This document shows positions 1 through 5,995 of a DNA stretch of 15,948 nucleotides, piece after piece. Numbering within the stretch: position 1 is the first letter of the stretch; each line of letters opens with the position of its first letter. The stretch comes from JBBSIG01 sp038232215 (GTDB lineage Bacteria > Actinomycetota > Thermoleophilia > Gaiellales > Gaiellaceae): NCBI GenBank assembly GCA_038232215.1, contig JBBSIG010000038.1:1-15948 (forward strand), given 5' to 3'. The notes beneath the pieces were generated by a model that was not told the DNA's origin, did no database searches, and was given only the letters and a program-made list of their open reading frames with translations. The translations under genes and the position numbers were made by a program.

Positions 1-103
1 CGAGCTCCTCGTGCGTGGCGTAGCCGTCCTCGTCCCAGTCGTCCTCATCCTCGGCGATGCCGAAGTAGACGAGGGTCTTGTTCCAGACGTCGCCGAAGCC
101 CAT
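1..103 (-). CDS. sepF: Cell division protein SepF (N-terminal fragment, cut by window edge)
   Basis: Only the first 34 codons are in the window. They begin with ATG at 103 and read MGFGDVWNKTLVYFGIAED, followed by a run of Asp/Glu with Trp and Tyr. A short amphipathic N-terminal helix ending in a V-Y-F/L-G-hydrophobic-x-E-D pattern and then an acidic linker is the hallmark of SepF, where the helix binds the membrane. SepF anchors FtsZ filaments and helps assemble the division septum; its globular FtsZ-binding domain would lie beyond the left edge. The gene follows yggS by 11 bp, matching the conserved yggS-sepF (ylmE-ylmF) order, which strongly supports the call despite the short sequence. 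Upstream there is only a weak AGGG about 12 nt from the ATG, so translational coupling to yggS is likely. Identity rests on the motif plus context. Confidence 0.82.
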   Translation of the reverse strand, partial: MGFGDVWNKTLVYFGIAEDEDDWDEDGYATHEEL

Positions 104-114
104 CAGGCCGGATG

Positions 115-693
115 TTAGCCCTGTAGCAGCGCGCTGCCCACCCGCACGAGCGTGGCTCCCTCCTCGACGGCGACGCGGTAGTCCTGGCTCGTGCCCATCG
201 AGAGCTCGCCGAGACCGTGCTTCCGGGCGAGCTCCGCCAGACGCCGGAAGTACGGCCGCGACGCCTCCGGGTCGGCGGTCGCCGGCGGCATGGTCATCAG
301 TCCGCGTACGTCGGGGTAGGCGGCGAGGAGCCGCTCGAGCTGCTCGGGCCGCACCCCCGACTTCGCCGGCTCCCCGGACAGGTTGACCTCGACGAGCGCC
401 GGGATGTGCAGGCGCCGCGCCGCGGACTCGGAGGCGAGCGAGTGGCAGAGCTCGCAGAGCCCGTTCACGACGGCCGCCTTGCGACTCTGCAGGTGACCGA
501 TGAAGTGCCACCGGAAGGCGTCGCCGTAGAGCTCGTGCTTCGCTCGGAGATCCTGGGCGCGGTTCTCGCCGACGACCTCGACTCCGGCCTCCGCGAGGAC
601 GCCGAGGCGCTCGGCGGAGACGTACTTCGTCGCGACCACGATCGTCACCCCCGGTCCGACCTCGGCCTGGAGTCGTGCGTAGCGCTCCCGCAC
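115..693 (-). CDS. yggS: YggS/PLPBP family pyridoxal phosphate homeostasis protein
   Basis: This is a 192-residue alanine-racemase-like TIM-barrel protein that binds PLP without known catalysis and buffers PLP and amino-acid pools. Visible family motifs are the PLP lysine in VVATKYV (K23), VVGENRAQDL (41-50), HFIGHLQSRK (63-72), VEVNLSGEPAKSG (101-113) and the C-terminal phosphate-binding segment LSMGTSQDYRVAVEEGATLVRVG (positions 164-186). It starts at GTG 693, five bases after the pgeF TGA stop; a longer in-frame start would have to be CTG at 708. At 192 residues it is shorter than the usual 220-230. The N-terminal helix is reduced and the stretch after HFIGHLQSRK is compacted. It sits between pgeF and sepF, the classical order in Gram-positive division clusters. 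Its stop is TAA, the only TAA among the complete genes here. Confidence 0.93.
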   Translation of the reverse strand: MRERYARLQAEVGPGVTIVVATKYVSAERLGVLAEAGVEVVGENRAQDLRAKHELYGDAFRWHFIGHLQSRKAAVVNGLCELCHSLASESAARRLHIPALVEVNLSGEPAKSGVRPEQLERLLAAYPDVRGLMTMPPATADPEASRPYFRRLAELARKHGLGELSMGTSQDYRVAVEEGATLVRVGSALLQG

Positions 694-697
694 CTCG

Positions 698-1414
698 TCA
701 GGCGACAGCCCCGATCACCCCCTGGCGGCCGGTGACGCCGGCGTCGCGGCGATGCGAGAAGAAGAGCTCCGGATGGCAGGCCGTGCAGAGATCGACCCGC
801 TCGACCCGGGAGCAGCCGGCCGCCGCGAGCGCGCGCTCGGCGCTCAGCCAGAGATCGAGCCTGGTGCCGCGCAGGACGTCGGGCCCGAACGCGGCCACGA
901 AGGGCTCCCCCACCTCCGGCCCGACCTCGTAGCAGCACGGGCCGATCGCCGGTCCGAGGACGGCCGCCGTGGGGCCATCGAGCGCCTCGATCCCGGCGCC
1001 GACGATTCCGGCGAGCAGCCCGCGCCGGCCGGCGTGGAGGACGGCGAGCGCGGGCCTCGTTCGCGCACGAGGCAGGCGTACGACCGCGATCGGCAGGCAG
1101 TCGGCCGCCAGGGCGAGGAGCGCCTGTCCGGGCTCCTCGCTCCAGAGACCGTCACCGGGCTCGACGCGGCCTGTGCTCCCGGCGCGTCTGACGACGGCGG
1201 TGTGGACCTGGCGGTTGAGCGCGATTCGCTCGGGCTCGAGGTCGACCGCCGTCGCGAGCCGGCGGCGGTTCTCGTCGACGTGCGTCGGCTCGTCGGCGGT
1301 CAGGCGACCCAGGTTGAGCGACGCGAACGCTCCCCCGCTGACACCGCCTACACGCGTCGAGAAGGCGACCTCGTAGGGCCCAGGCGCGTCCCAGAGCAGC
1401 AGGGGCAGCGTCAT
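698..1414 (-). CDS. pgeF: PgeF/YfiH (LACC1-type) multicopper-oxidase-like, purine nucleoside phosphorylase family protein
   Basis: This 238-residue protein belongs to the YfiH/LACC1 family (formerly 'polyphenol oxidase'). Members have purine nucleoside phosphorylase/adenosine deaminase activity, and in E. coli PgeF edits wrongly built peptidoglycan precursors. The Zn-binding triad is visible: H71 in NRQVHTAV, C106 in ALAADCLP and H127 in AVLHAGRRG. The family segments LGPAIGPCCYEVG (153-165) and the C-terminal FFSHRRDAGVTGRQG (218-232) are also present. The ATG at 1414 overlaps the cca TGA by 4 bp (ATGA), and a GGGAG lies 8 nt upstream, so the start is well supported. Its place between cca and yggS, upstream of sepF, fits the pgeF-yggS-sepF cluster of actinobacteria and firmicutes. 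No key residue is missing. Confidence 0.93.
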   Translation of the reverse strand: MTLPLLLWDAPGPYEVAFSTRVGGVSGGAFASLNLGRLTADEPTHVDENRRRLATAVDLEPERIALNRQVHTAVVRRAGSTGRVEPGDGLWSEEPGQALLALAADCLPIAVVRLPRARTRPALAVLHAGRRGLLAGIVGAGIEALDGPTAAVLGPAIGPCCYEVGPEVGEPFVAAFGPDVLRGTRLDLWLSAERALAAAGCSRVERVDLCTACHPELFFSHRRDAGVTGRQGVIGAVA

Positions 1415-2622
1415 TCGAGCAGCTCCCGCGCGGCGGCGAGCTCGGAGGCGCGCCCGTCGAGCCGCCCGTCGAGCTTGCGGGCGAGCAGCTCGTCGAGGAT
1501 CTCGCCCACCCGCGGCGACTCCTCGAGGCCGAGTGCCGCGAGATCCGCGCCCGTGATCTCGAGCCGCACGTGACGCGACGCGGCGAAGTAGTCGTGGAGC
1601 GGCCCGCTGTCCGAGAGCGCGAGCGCGACGAGAGGAGCGTCGGGGTCGGCCTCCCGTGCGAGGGCCGCGAGCTGCGAGGGCCGGACGCCCGTCAGCGAGG
1701 CGAGCTGTGGAGCGACGCGGACCGCAGAGGCGACCGCCCTCGCGTCGACCCGGCGCAGCTTGAGCGCACCGAGCCACTCCGACAGCTCCGCGCGGGCGAG
1801 GCCTCTCGCGAGCACGGCGAGCACCGGCCTCCAGCGAGGCACGTCGACGCCGTACCGGTCGCGCAGCTCGACGACCCGGCCGACGACGGCCGCAGGCTGG
1901 ACGCCCGCCGCCAGCCCGGGATGGATCGCCCGCGCGGCTGCCAGCTCGCCGAGCCGGACGACCGACGCCGCGGCCTGCCGCTCGTCGAGGAGGGCGACGA
2001 GCTCCTCCCGCACGCGGGCGCCGGAGAGGAGGCCGATGCCGGCGACACCCGCCCGTGCGAGGGCCTCGGTGTGCTCGTCCATCCGGAAGCCGAGCCGGCT
2101 CTCGTACCTGATCGCGCGCAAGATCCTGGTCGGGTCGTCCACGAACGACGCATCGTGGAGCACCCGGACCGCCCCGCGCTCCAGGTCGAGCCGGCCGCCG
2201 TGCGGATCGACGAGGGTCCCGAGGTCCTCGGCCCTGAGCGAGGCCGCGAGGGCGTTGATGGTGAAGTCGCGGCGACGCAGGTCGTCCTCGAGCGAGCCGG
2301 GCGAGACCTCGGGCAGCGCGGCCGGCTCCGGGTAGCGCTCGCTGCGGGCGGTCACGACGTCGACGTGCAGCGACCCGAGGCGGACGACCGCCGTGCCGAA
2401 GGCGCCGTGCGCGGTGACGCGCCCTCCGAGCTCGCGAGCGAGGCGCCGCGCAAAGGCGACCCCGTCCCCTACGACCGCGAGATCGACGTCCGCGCTCGGC
2501 GAGCCGAGCAGGAGATCTCGAACGGTCCCGCCCACCAGGTAGGCACCGCCCAGCCGCTGCACCGCCTCCGCGACCGGTCCCAGCTCGGGCGGGAGCCGGT
2601 CGAGCCTCTGCGGAGCCTCCAC
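1411..2622 (-). CDS. cca: tRNA nucleotidyltransferase / poly(A) polymerase family (CCA- or A-adding) protein
   Basis: This 403-residue class II nucleotidyltransferase is predicted to build or repair the 3' CCA of tRNA. Motifs in order are LVGGTVRDLLLG (29-40, the phosphate-binding GG), catalytic carboxylates DVDLAVV (45-51) plus D88 in HVDVVTA, RRDFTINALA (117-126, flexible loop/ribose recognition) and DDPTRILRAIRYESRLGF (162-179, base-recognition helix). A C-terminal segment, ITGADLAALGL...VGEILDELL...DGR, is common in this family. I see no HD domain, which many actinobacterial Cca proteins of about 480 residues carry. The start is GTG at 2622, with AGGA a few bases upstream overlapping the end of ridA; the gap to ridA is 6 bp. 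The motifs do not settle whether it adds CCA or only A or CC. It overlaps pgeF by 4 bp, so co-translation is likely. Confidence 0.88.
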   Translation of the reverse strand: MEAPQRLDRLPPELGPVAEAVQRLGGAYLVGGTVRDLLLGSPSADVDLAVVGDGVAFARRLARELGGRVTAHGAFGTAVVRLGSLHVDVVTARSERYPEPAALPEVSPGSLEDDLRRRDFTINALAASLRAEDLGTLVDPHGGRLDLERGAVRVLHDASFVDDPTRILRAIRYESRLGFRMDEHTEALARAGVAGIGLLSGARVREELVALLDERQAAASVVRLGELAAARAIHPGLAAGVQPAAVVGRVVELRDRYGVDVPRWRPVLAVLARGLARAELSEWLGALKLRRVDARAVASAVRVAPQLASLTGVRPSQLAALAREADPDAPLVALALSDSGPLHDYFAASRHVRLEITGADLAALGLEESPRVGEILDELLARKLDGRLDGRASELAAARELLE

Positions 2623-2628
2623 CCGTTC

Positions 2629-3015
2629 CTAGACGAGCGCGATCGCCTCGATCTCGACGAGCGCGCCCGATGGCAGCGCCGAGACCTCGATGGTGGAGCG
2701 CGCCGGCGGGCTCTCGCCCACGTGCCGCGCGTACACCTCGTTCATGGCCGCGAAGTCGCCGAAGTCGGCCAGGAAGACCGTCGTCTTCACGAGCCGGTCG
2801 AGCCCGCTGCCCGCCGCCGCGAGAATCGCTCCGAGGTTCGAGAAGGCCTGCTCGGTCTGGGCATGGATGTCTCCGGCCACCTCGCTCGAGCCCGGCCGGA
2901 GGCCGATCTGCCCGGCCACGAAGACGAGCTCGCCCGCGCGGATCGCCTGCGAGTAGGGAGCGCCTCGGAACGGGCCGGGCGCCGCGTCGGTCGACACGAC
3001 TGACTTCTCCGGCAT
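2629..3015 (-). CDS. ridA: RidA (YjgF/YER057c/UK114) family reactive enamine/imine deaminase
   Basis: This 128-residue protein of typical family length hydrolyses reactive enamine/imine intermediates such as 2-aminoacrylate made by PLP-dependent dehydratases. Family signatures seen are GAPYSQAI (18-25), VFVAGQIG (31-38), the central VKTTVFLADFGDFAAMNEVY (76-95), ARSTIEV containing the substrate-carboxylate arginine R106, and the C-terminal GALVEIEAIA with E121. The start at ATG 3015 is chosen over an in-frame codon 30 nt upstream because a strong AAGGAG lies 6 nt before it and homology begins right after. The upstream frame also runs into the hisB-like gene, whose TAG ends 2 bp before this ATG. 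Its presence in an operon with yggS puts two PLP-stress proteins together, which may be functional; that is inference. Confidence 0.93.
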   Translation of the reverse strand: MPEKSVVSTDAAPGPFRGAPYSQAIRAGELVFVAGQIGLRPGSSEVAGDIHAQTEQAFSNLGAILAAAGSGLDRLVKTTVFLADFGDFAAMNEVYARHVGESPPARSTIEVSALPSGALVEIEAIALV

Positions 3016-3032
3016 CGCTACTCCTTTCTGAC
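3004..3032 (-). promoter_or_regulatory. Strong Shine-Dalgarno deciding the ridA start
   Basis: Read on the minus strand, AAAGGAG followed by TAGCG precedes the ridA ATG at 3015, and it lies inside the last codons of the hisB-like gene. It is the strongest ribosome binding site in the seven-gene run and shows that ridA is translated independently, whereas neighbouring genes rely on overlaps or weak sites. Confidence 0.7.
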
Positions 3033-3551
3033 ACGCGCGCGGCATGCCTGACCGAGCGCGACGCCGAGCGCCTTGAAGATCGCCTCGAGGACGTGCATCG
3101 TGTCCTCACCTTCCATCAGCCGCACGTGCAGCGTGAGACCGCCGGCCTCCGCGAGCTCGTGCAGGAAGCTGTGGACGAGATCGGTCCGGAGGCCGCCGAC
3201 CCTCGCCTCCGACAGATCGACGTTCGAGACGAGGAGCGCGTGCTCGGATGCCTCGAGCGCGACGTGCGCCAGGGCCTCGGCGGCGGGCACCACGGCCGAG
3301 CCGTGTCCCCGGGCGCCCTCCGCGCGGAGCAGTTGACGGAGCGCTTCCCCGAGCGCTCGACCGGACGCCGCCACCTCCGCCCCAGGCTCGTCGGGAGCCA
3401 CCTCCAGCGTCAGGTCGAACGCAGCGTGCGAGGCCAGAAGCGCGAGCAGGTGGTCGAGGACCGAGAGCCCGGTCCCCACCCGCGCCTCGCCGGAGCCCTC
3501 GAGCGCGACGCGCACTCCGGTTCTCCCGGCCTCCGTTCGGCGCCTCGCCAT
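3018..3551 (-). CDS. HisB-like protein (imidazoleglycerol-phosphate dehydratase fold) with degraded metal site
   Basis: The 177-residue protein aligns by eye along the whole IGPD family. It has VGTGLSVLDHLLALLASHAAFDL (25-47, matching the TG-x-x-FLDHML...H-x-x-FDL block), GRALGEALRQLL (64-75), PAAEALAHVALEAS (89-102, matching PMDEALA), a LRTDLVHSFLHELA block and TMHVLEAIFKALG (151-163). True HisB, the dehydration step of histidine synthesis, uses two Mn ions held by HHTVED, MDE and N-x-HH-x-x-E. Here HHTVED is replaced by GAEVAAS (57-63), MDE by AAE, and N-x-HH by D-T-M-H. H34, H42, E92, H153 and E156 remain. Classical activity is therefore doubtful. The reading frame is intact, so it looks maintained, not decayed. 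It starts at ATG 3551, 10 bp after murA; no other his gene is nearby. It may be a repurposed paralog. Confidence 0.8.
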   Translation of the reverse strand: MARRRTEAGRTGVRVALEGSGEARVGTGLSVLDHLLALLASHAAFDLTLEVAPDEPGAEVAASGRALGEALRQLLRAEGARGHGSAVVPAAEALAHVALEASEHALLVSNVDLSEARVGGLRTDLVHSFLHELAEAGGLTLHVRLMEGEDTMHVLEAIFKALGVALGQACRARVRKE

Positions 3552-3561
3552 AGCTCGGACG

Positions 3562-4872
3562 CTAGGCCTCGACGCGCTCGATCTGCGCGCCGAGCCGGCG
3601 CAGGCGCTCGTCGATGCGCTCGTACCCGCGGTCGATCTGACCGACGTTGCCGATCGTCGACGTGCCCTCGGCGCAGAGCGCCGCGATCACCATCGCCATG
3701 CCGGCCCGGATGTCGGGGCTCTCCAGACGCTCGCCGCGCAGCTGCGCCGGGCCCGTCACGACGGCGCGGTGCGGGTCGCAGAGAATGATCCGCGCCCCCA
3801 TGCGGACGAGCTTGTCGACGAAGAACAGCCGGTTCTCGAACATCTTCTCGAAGATCAGGATCGTGCCGCGCGCCTGCGTCGCGACCGCGAGCGCGATCGA
3901 GGTCAGATCGGCGGGGAAGGCGGGCCACGGGCCGTCCTCGATCTTCGGGATCTGGTCGCCGAGGTCGTCCTGGATCACGAGATCCTGCTCGGCCGGCACC
4001 CGCACGCTGCGCTCGCCGACCTCCACGCGGACGCCGAGTCGCGCGAACGCGGGCAGGATCGAGATCAGGTCGTCCGGGTCGACGCCCTCGATCGTCACGT
4101 CGCCGCGCGTCACGGCCGCGAGCCCGACCAGGCTCGCCACCTCGACGTGGTCGGGGCAGACCTCGTGCTCCCCGCCTCCGAGCTGCTCGACGCCCTCGAT
4201 GCGGAGGACGTTCGAGCCGATGCCAGTGATGCGGGCGCCGAGCGAGACCAGGAAGCGGCAGAGATCCTGGACGTGCGGCTCGCAGGCGGCGTTCAGGAGC
4301 ATCGTCTCGCCTTCGGCGAGCACCGCGGCCATGACGGCGTTCTCCGTCCCCATCACGCTCGCCTCGTCGAGGAAGATCCGTCGCCCGACGAGACGGCGGG
4401 CGCGAAGCTCGAAGCGGCGGGTGATCGCCACCTCGGCCCCGAGCTGCTCGAACGCGTGCACGTGGGTATCCAGGGGCCGGCGCCCGATGAAGTCGCCGCC
4501 CGGCGGCGAGAGCAGCACGTGTCCGCAGCGGGCGAGCAGCGGCCCGGCGAGGAGGAAGGAGCCGCGGATCCGTTGCGAGTGCTCGTCGTCGATCTCGGTG
4601 CTCACGATCTCGAGCGTCTGGACGCGCACCTCGTTCGGGCCCGTCCAGTCGGCGTCGGCGCCGGCGTCTCTGAGCAGCTCGAGCATCGTCTCGACGTCGC
4701 GGATGTGGGGCAGGTTCGTCAGCGTCACCGGCTCGCGCGTCAGCAGGCACGCGGCGAGAATCGGAAGGGCGCCGTTCTTGTTGCCGGCCGCTCGGACGGT
4801 GCCGGACAGCGGCCGGCCCCCCTCGATCACGAACGACTCGTTCAGGGCGCCCGCGACAGCCGTCGAAGCCAT
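3562..4872 (-). CDS. murA: UDP-N-acetylglucosamine 1-carboxyvinyltransferase MurA (Asp-type)
   Basis: This 436-residue EPT-fold enzyme transfers enolpyruvate from PEP to UDP-GlcNAc, the first committed step of peptidoglycan synthesis, in the cytoplasm. Visible residues are K32 and N33 in AAGNKNGALP, R131/R132 in the active-site loop PPGGDFIGRRPLD, the catalytic Asp D322 in PAFPADL (usually P-T-D), FEKMFENRL (341-349), R389 in SPDIRAG and R415 in DRGYERI. In the loop the usual Cys (E. coli C115) is Asp127, as in mycobacterial and chlamydial MurA. This is the known basis of intrinsic fosfomycin insensitivity. The ATG at 4872 has no clear Shine-Dalgarno, but a TAGGGT hexamer ends 6 nt upstream, suggesting a leaderless mRNA. 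It is the first gene of the seven-gene minus-strand run and diverges from the HD gene across 21 bp. Length is normal. Confidence 0.96.
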   Translation of the reverse strand: MASTAVAGALNESFVIEGGRPLSGTVRAAGNKNGALPILAACLLTREPVTLTNLPHIRDVETMLELLRDAGADADWTGPNEVRVQTLEIVSTEIDDEHSQRIRGSFLLAGPLLARCGHVLLSPPGGDFIGRRPLDTHVHAFEQLGAEVAITRRFELRARRLVGRRIFLDEASVMGTENAVMAAVLAEGETMLLNAACEPHVQDLCRFLVSLGARITGIGSNVLRIEGVEQLGGGEHEVCPDHVEVASLVGLAAVTRGDVTIEGVDPDDLISILPAFARLGVRVEVGERSVRVPAEQDLVIQDDLGDQIPKIEDGPWPAFPADLTSIALAVATQARGTILIFEKMFENRLFFVDKLVRMGARIILCDPHRAVVTGPAQLRGERLESPDIRAGMAMVIAALCAEGTSTIGNVGQIDRGYERIDERLRRLGAQIERVEA

Positions 4873-4893
4873 CGCGGTACCCTACCCGAGCCC
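4873..4893. promoter_or_regulatory. Divergent promoter core between murA and the HD-domain gene
   Basis: Only 21 bp separate the two divergent start codons. At 4878-4884 the sequence TACCCTA contains TACCCT on the plus strand and TAGGGT on the minus strand, both matching the actinobacterial -10 pattern TANNNT and overlapping by five bases. The minus-strand hexamer ends 6 nt before the murA ATG, the expected spacing for a leaderless transcript. The plus-strand one ends 10 nt before the HD gene ATG. I see no convincing -35 on either side. This is a prediction from pattern and position only. Confidence 0.4.
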
Positions 4894-5475
4894 ATGGACC
4901 CCACCCGAGCTCACGCCTGGGAGACGCTGACGCGCTACACGCAGGGCGAGAGCCTGCTCCGTCACGCGCTCGCCGTCGAGGCGTCCACCCGCTCGTACGC
5001 CCGCCGTCACGGCGAGGACGAGGAGCTCTGGGGCGTGGTCGCGCTCCTGCACGACTTCGACTACGAGATCCACCCGACGCTCGATCGGCATCCGCAGGAC
5101 GGCGCGCCGATCCTCCGCGAGGAGGGGTATCCCGAGGAGGTGATCGAGGCGGTCCTCTCGCACGCCGAGCACCTGCGCCTGCCGCGCGACACGCCGCTCA
5201 AGCGCACGTTGTTCGCCTGCGACGAGCTCTCGGGCTTCGTCCACGCCTGCGGGCTCGTCCGGCCCACCGGGCTCGACGGGCTCGAGCCGAAATCGGTGCG
5301 GAAGAAGCTGAAGCAGCCGTCCTTCGCGGCGGGGGTGCATCGGGACGAGGTGTACGCGGGCGCCGAGGCGCTCGGGCTCGAGCTGGACGAGCACATCGCG
5401 AACGTCGTTGCGGCGTTGCAGCCGATCTCCTCGGAGCTCGGGCTGCGCACCGGCGCCGCGGCGGCGGGCTCGTGA
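4894..5475 (+). CDS. HD-domain (HDIG-type) metal-dependent phosphohydrolase
   Basis: This 193-residue protein has the HD-superfamily metal signature: H24 in LLRHALAVEA, the H53-D54 pair in LLHDFDYE, H90/H93 in LSHAEHL and D110 in FACDELSGF. These are followed by RPTGLDGLEPKSVRKKLKQPSFAAGV (123-148), a block typical of the small bacterial HDIG hydrolases. Such proteins hydrolyse phosphate esters of nucleotides or related metabolites, but the substrate of this subgroup is not evident. It starts at ATG 4894, the first ATG after the divergent promoter core. A long upstream extension in the same frame is antisense to murA and is not coding. The stop overlaps the GTG of the next gene (GTGA), so the two are co-translated. 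No membrane segment is apparent. Confidence 0.88.
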   Translation: MDPTRAHAWETLTRYTQGESLLRHALAVEASTRSYARRHGEDEELWGVVALLHDFDYEIHPTLDRHPQDGAPILREEGYPEEVIEAVLSHAEHLRLPRDTPLKRTLFACDELSGFVHACGLVRPTGLDGLEPKSVRKKLKQPSFAAGVHRDEVYAGAEALGLELDEHIANVVAALQPISSELGLRTGAAAAGS

Positions 5476-5879
5476 CGCCTCGCCTCGATCTCGTCGGGCT
5501 CGTCGTCGCCGACCTGGAGGCCTCGCTCGCGTTCTACCGGCGTCTCGGTCTCGCCGTGCCCGACGACGCGGACGGCGAAGGGCACGGTCACGTCGAGGTC
5601 TCTCTCCCGGGCGGGTTGCGGCTGGCCTGGGACACGGTGGAGACAGTGCGGAGCTTCGACCCCGACTGGACGCCCGCCAGCGGCTCGCCGCGGATCGGTC
5701 TGGCGTTTCTCTGCGACGGGCCGGAGGAGGTCGACCGGAGCTACCGGGAGCTCGTCGAGCTCGGCTACAGGGGACACAAGGAGCCTTGGGACGCCTTCTG
5801 GGGCCAGCGCTACGCGCAGGTCGAGGATCCCGACGGCAATGTGGTCGACCTCTTCGCGCCGCTTCCGGCCCCCGCGTAG
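5472..5879 (+). CDS. VOC superfamily (glyoxalase/bleomycin-resistance fold) protein
   Basis: The 135-residue protein has the two beta-alpha-beta-beta-beta modules of the vicinal oxygen chelate fold. The first starts LVGLVVADLEASLAFYRRLGL (7-27) and contains GHGHVEVSLPGG (37-48). The second starts RIGLAFLCDGPEEVDRSYREL (74-94) and ends QVEDPDGNVVDLF (116-128), with a probable ligand Glu at 118. The usual first-strand His is not obvious (L/V there), so metal coordination may differ; H38 or H40 may contribute. Family members include lyases, dioxygenases and drug-binding proteins, and the substrate cannot be named. It starts at GTG 5472, overlapping the HD gene by 4 bp. The stop is TAG. It is the last gene of this plus-strand pair, followed by a hairpin-rich convergent gap. 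Confidence 0.88.
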   Translation: MTPRLDLVGLVVADLEASLAFYRRLGLAVPDDADGEGHGHVEVSLPGGLRLAWDTVETVRSFDPDWTPASGSPRIGLAFLCDGPEEVDRSYRELVELGYRGHKEPWDAFWGQRYAQVEDPDGNVVDLFAPLPAPA

Positions 5880-5995
5880 AGCCTGATCCGTGTGGTCGTC
5901 ACGGACATGTCTCGGCGAGCCATCTCTCGGTGCCAGGCACCGTCGCGTGTCAAGAGCCGGTCCGTGCCGAGAGGGTGACGATTCGTCCCAGACGG
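5880..5995. other. Convergent intergenic gap with hairpins (probable bidirectional terminator)
   Basis: This 116-bp gap separates the 3' ends of the VOC gene (plus) and the aminotransferase gene (minus). It holds a 6-bp-arm hairpin (TCCGTG 5887-5892 with CACGGA 5900-5905) and a perfect 15-bp palindrome at 5928-5942. CACGGAC at 5900-5906 can alternatively pair with GTCCGTG at 5960-5966, enclosing the palindrome. There is no T-run, so intrinsic termination is uncertain. I see no ORF worth calling in it. Confidence 0.5.
5928..5942. repeat. Perfect 15-bp palindrome (CGGTGCC-A-GGCACCG)
   Basis: Two 7-bp arms surround a single central A, and the symmetry stops exactly at both ends. It lies mid-way in a convergent intergenic gap. 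The motif resembles short GGTGCC/GGCACC palindromes that recur as REP-like elements in several bacteria, but only one copy is visible here, so repeat status is a guess. It could equally be a transcription-end hairpin or a protein-binding site. Confidence 0.5.

Noticed and set aside
698..3109. An 803-codon minus-strand open frame spanning several genes
   Set aside because: Only its last third (698-1414) is a real protein (PgeF). The rest is an out-of-frame, Arg-rich shadow of cca, ridA and the hisB-like gene.
3018..3551. Frameshift as the cause of the missing HHTVED in the HisB-like protein
   Set aside because: The frame is continuous and family blocks resume in the same frame on both sides, with only a two-residue length difference. 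Frameshift would scramble more than the metal motif.
5880..5995. A small gene in the convergent gap
   Set aside because: No start with a ribosome site and no coding-like codon pattern; the stretch is explained better by hairpins.
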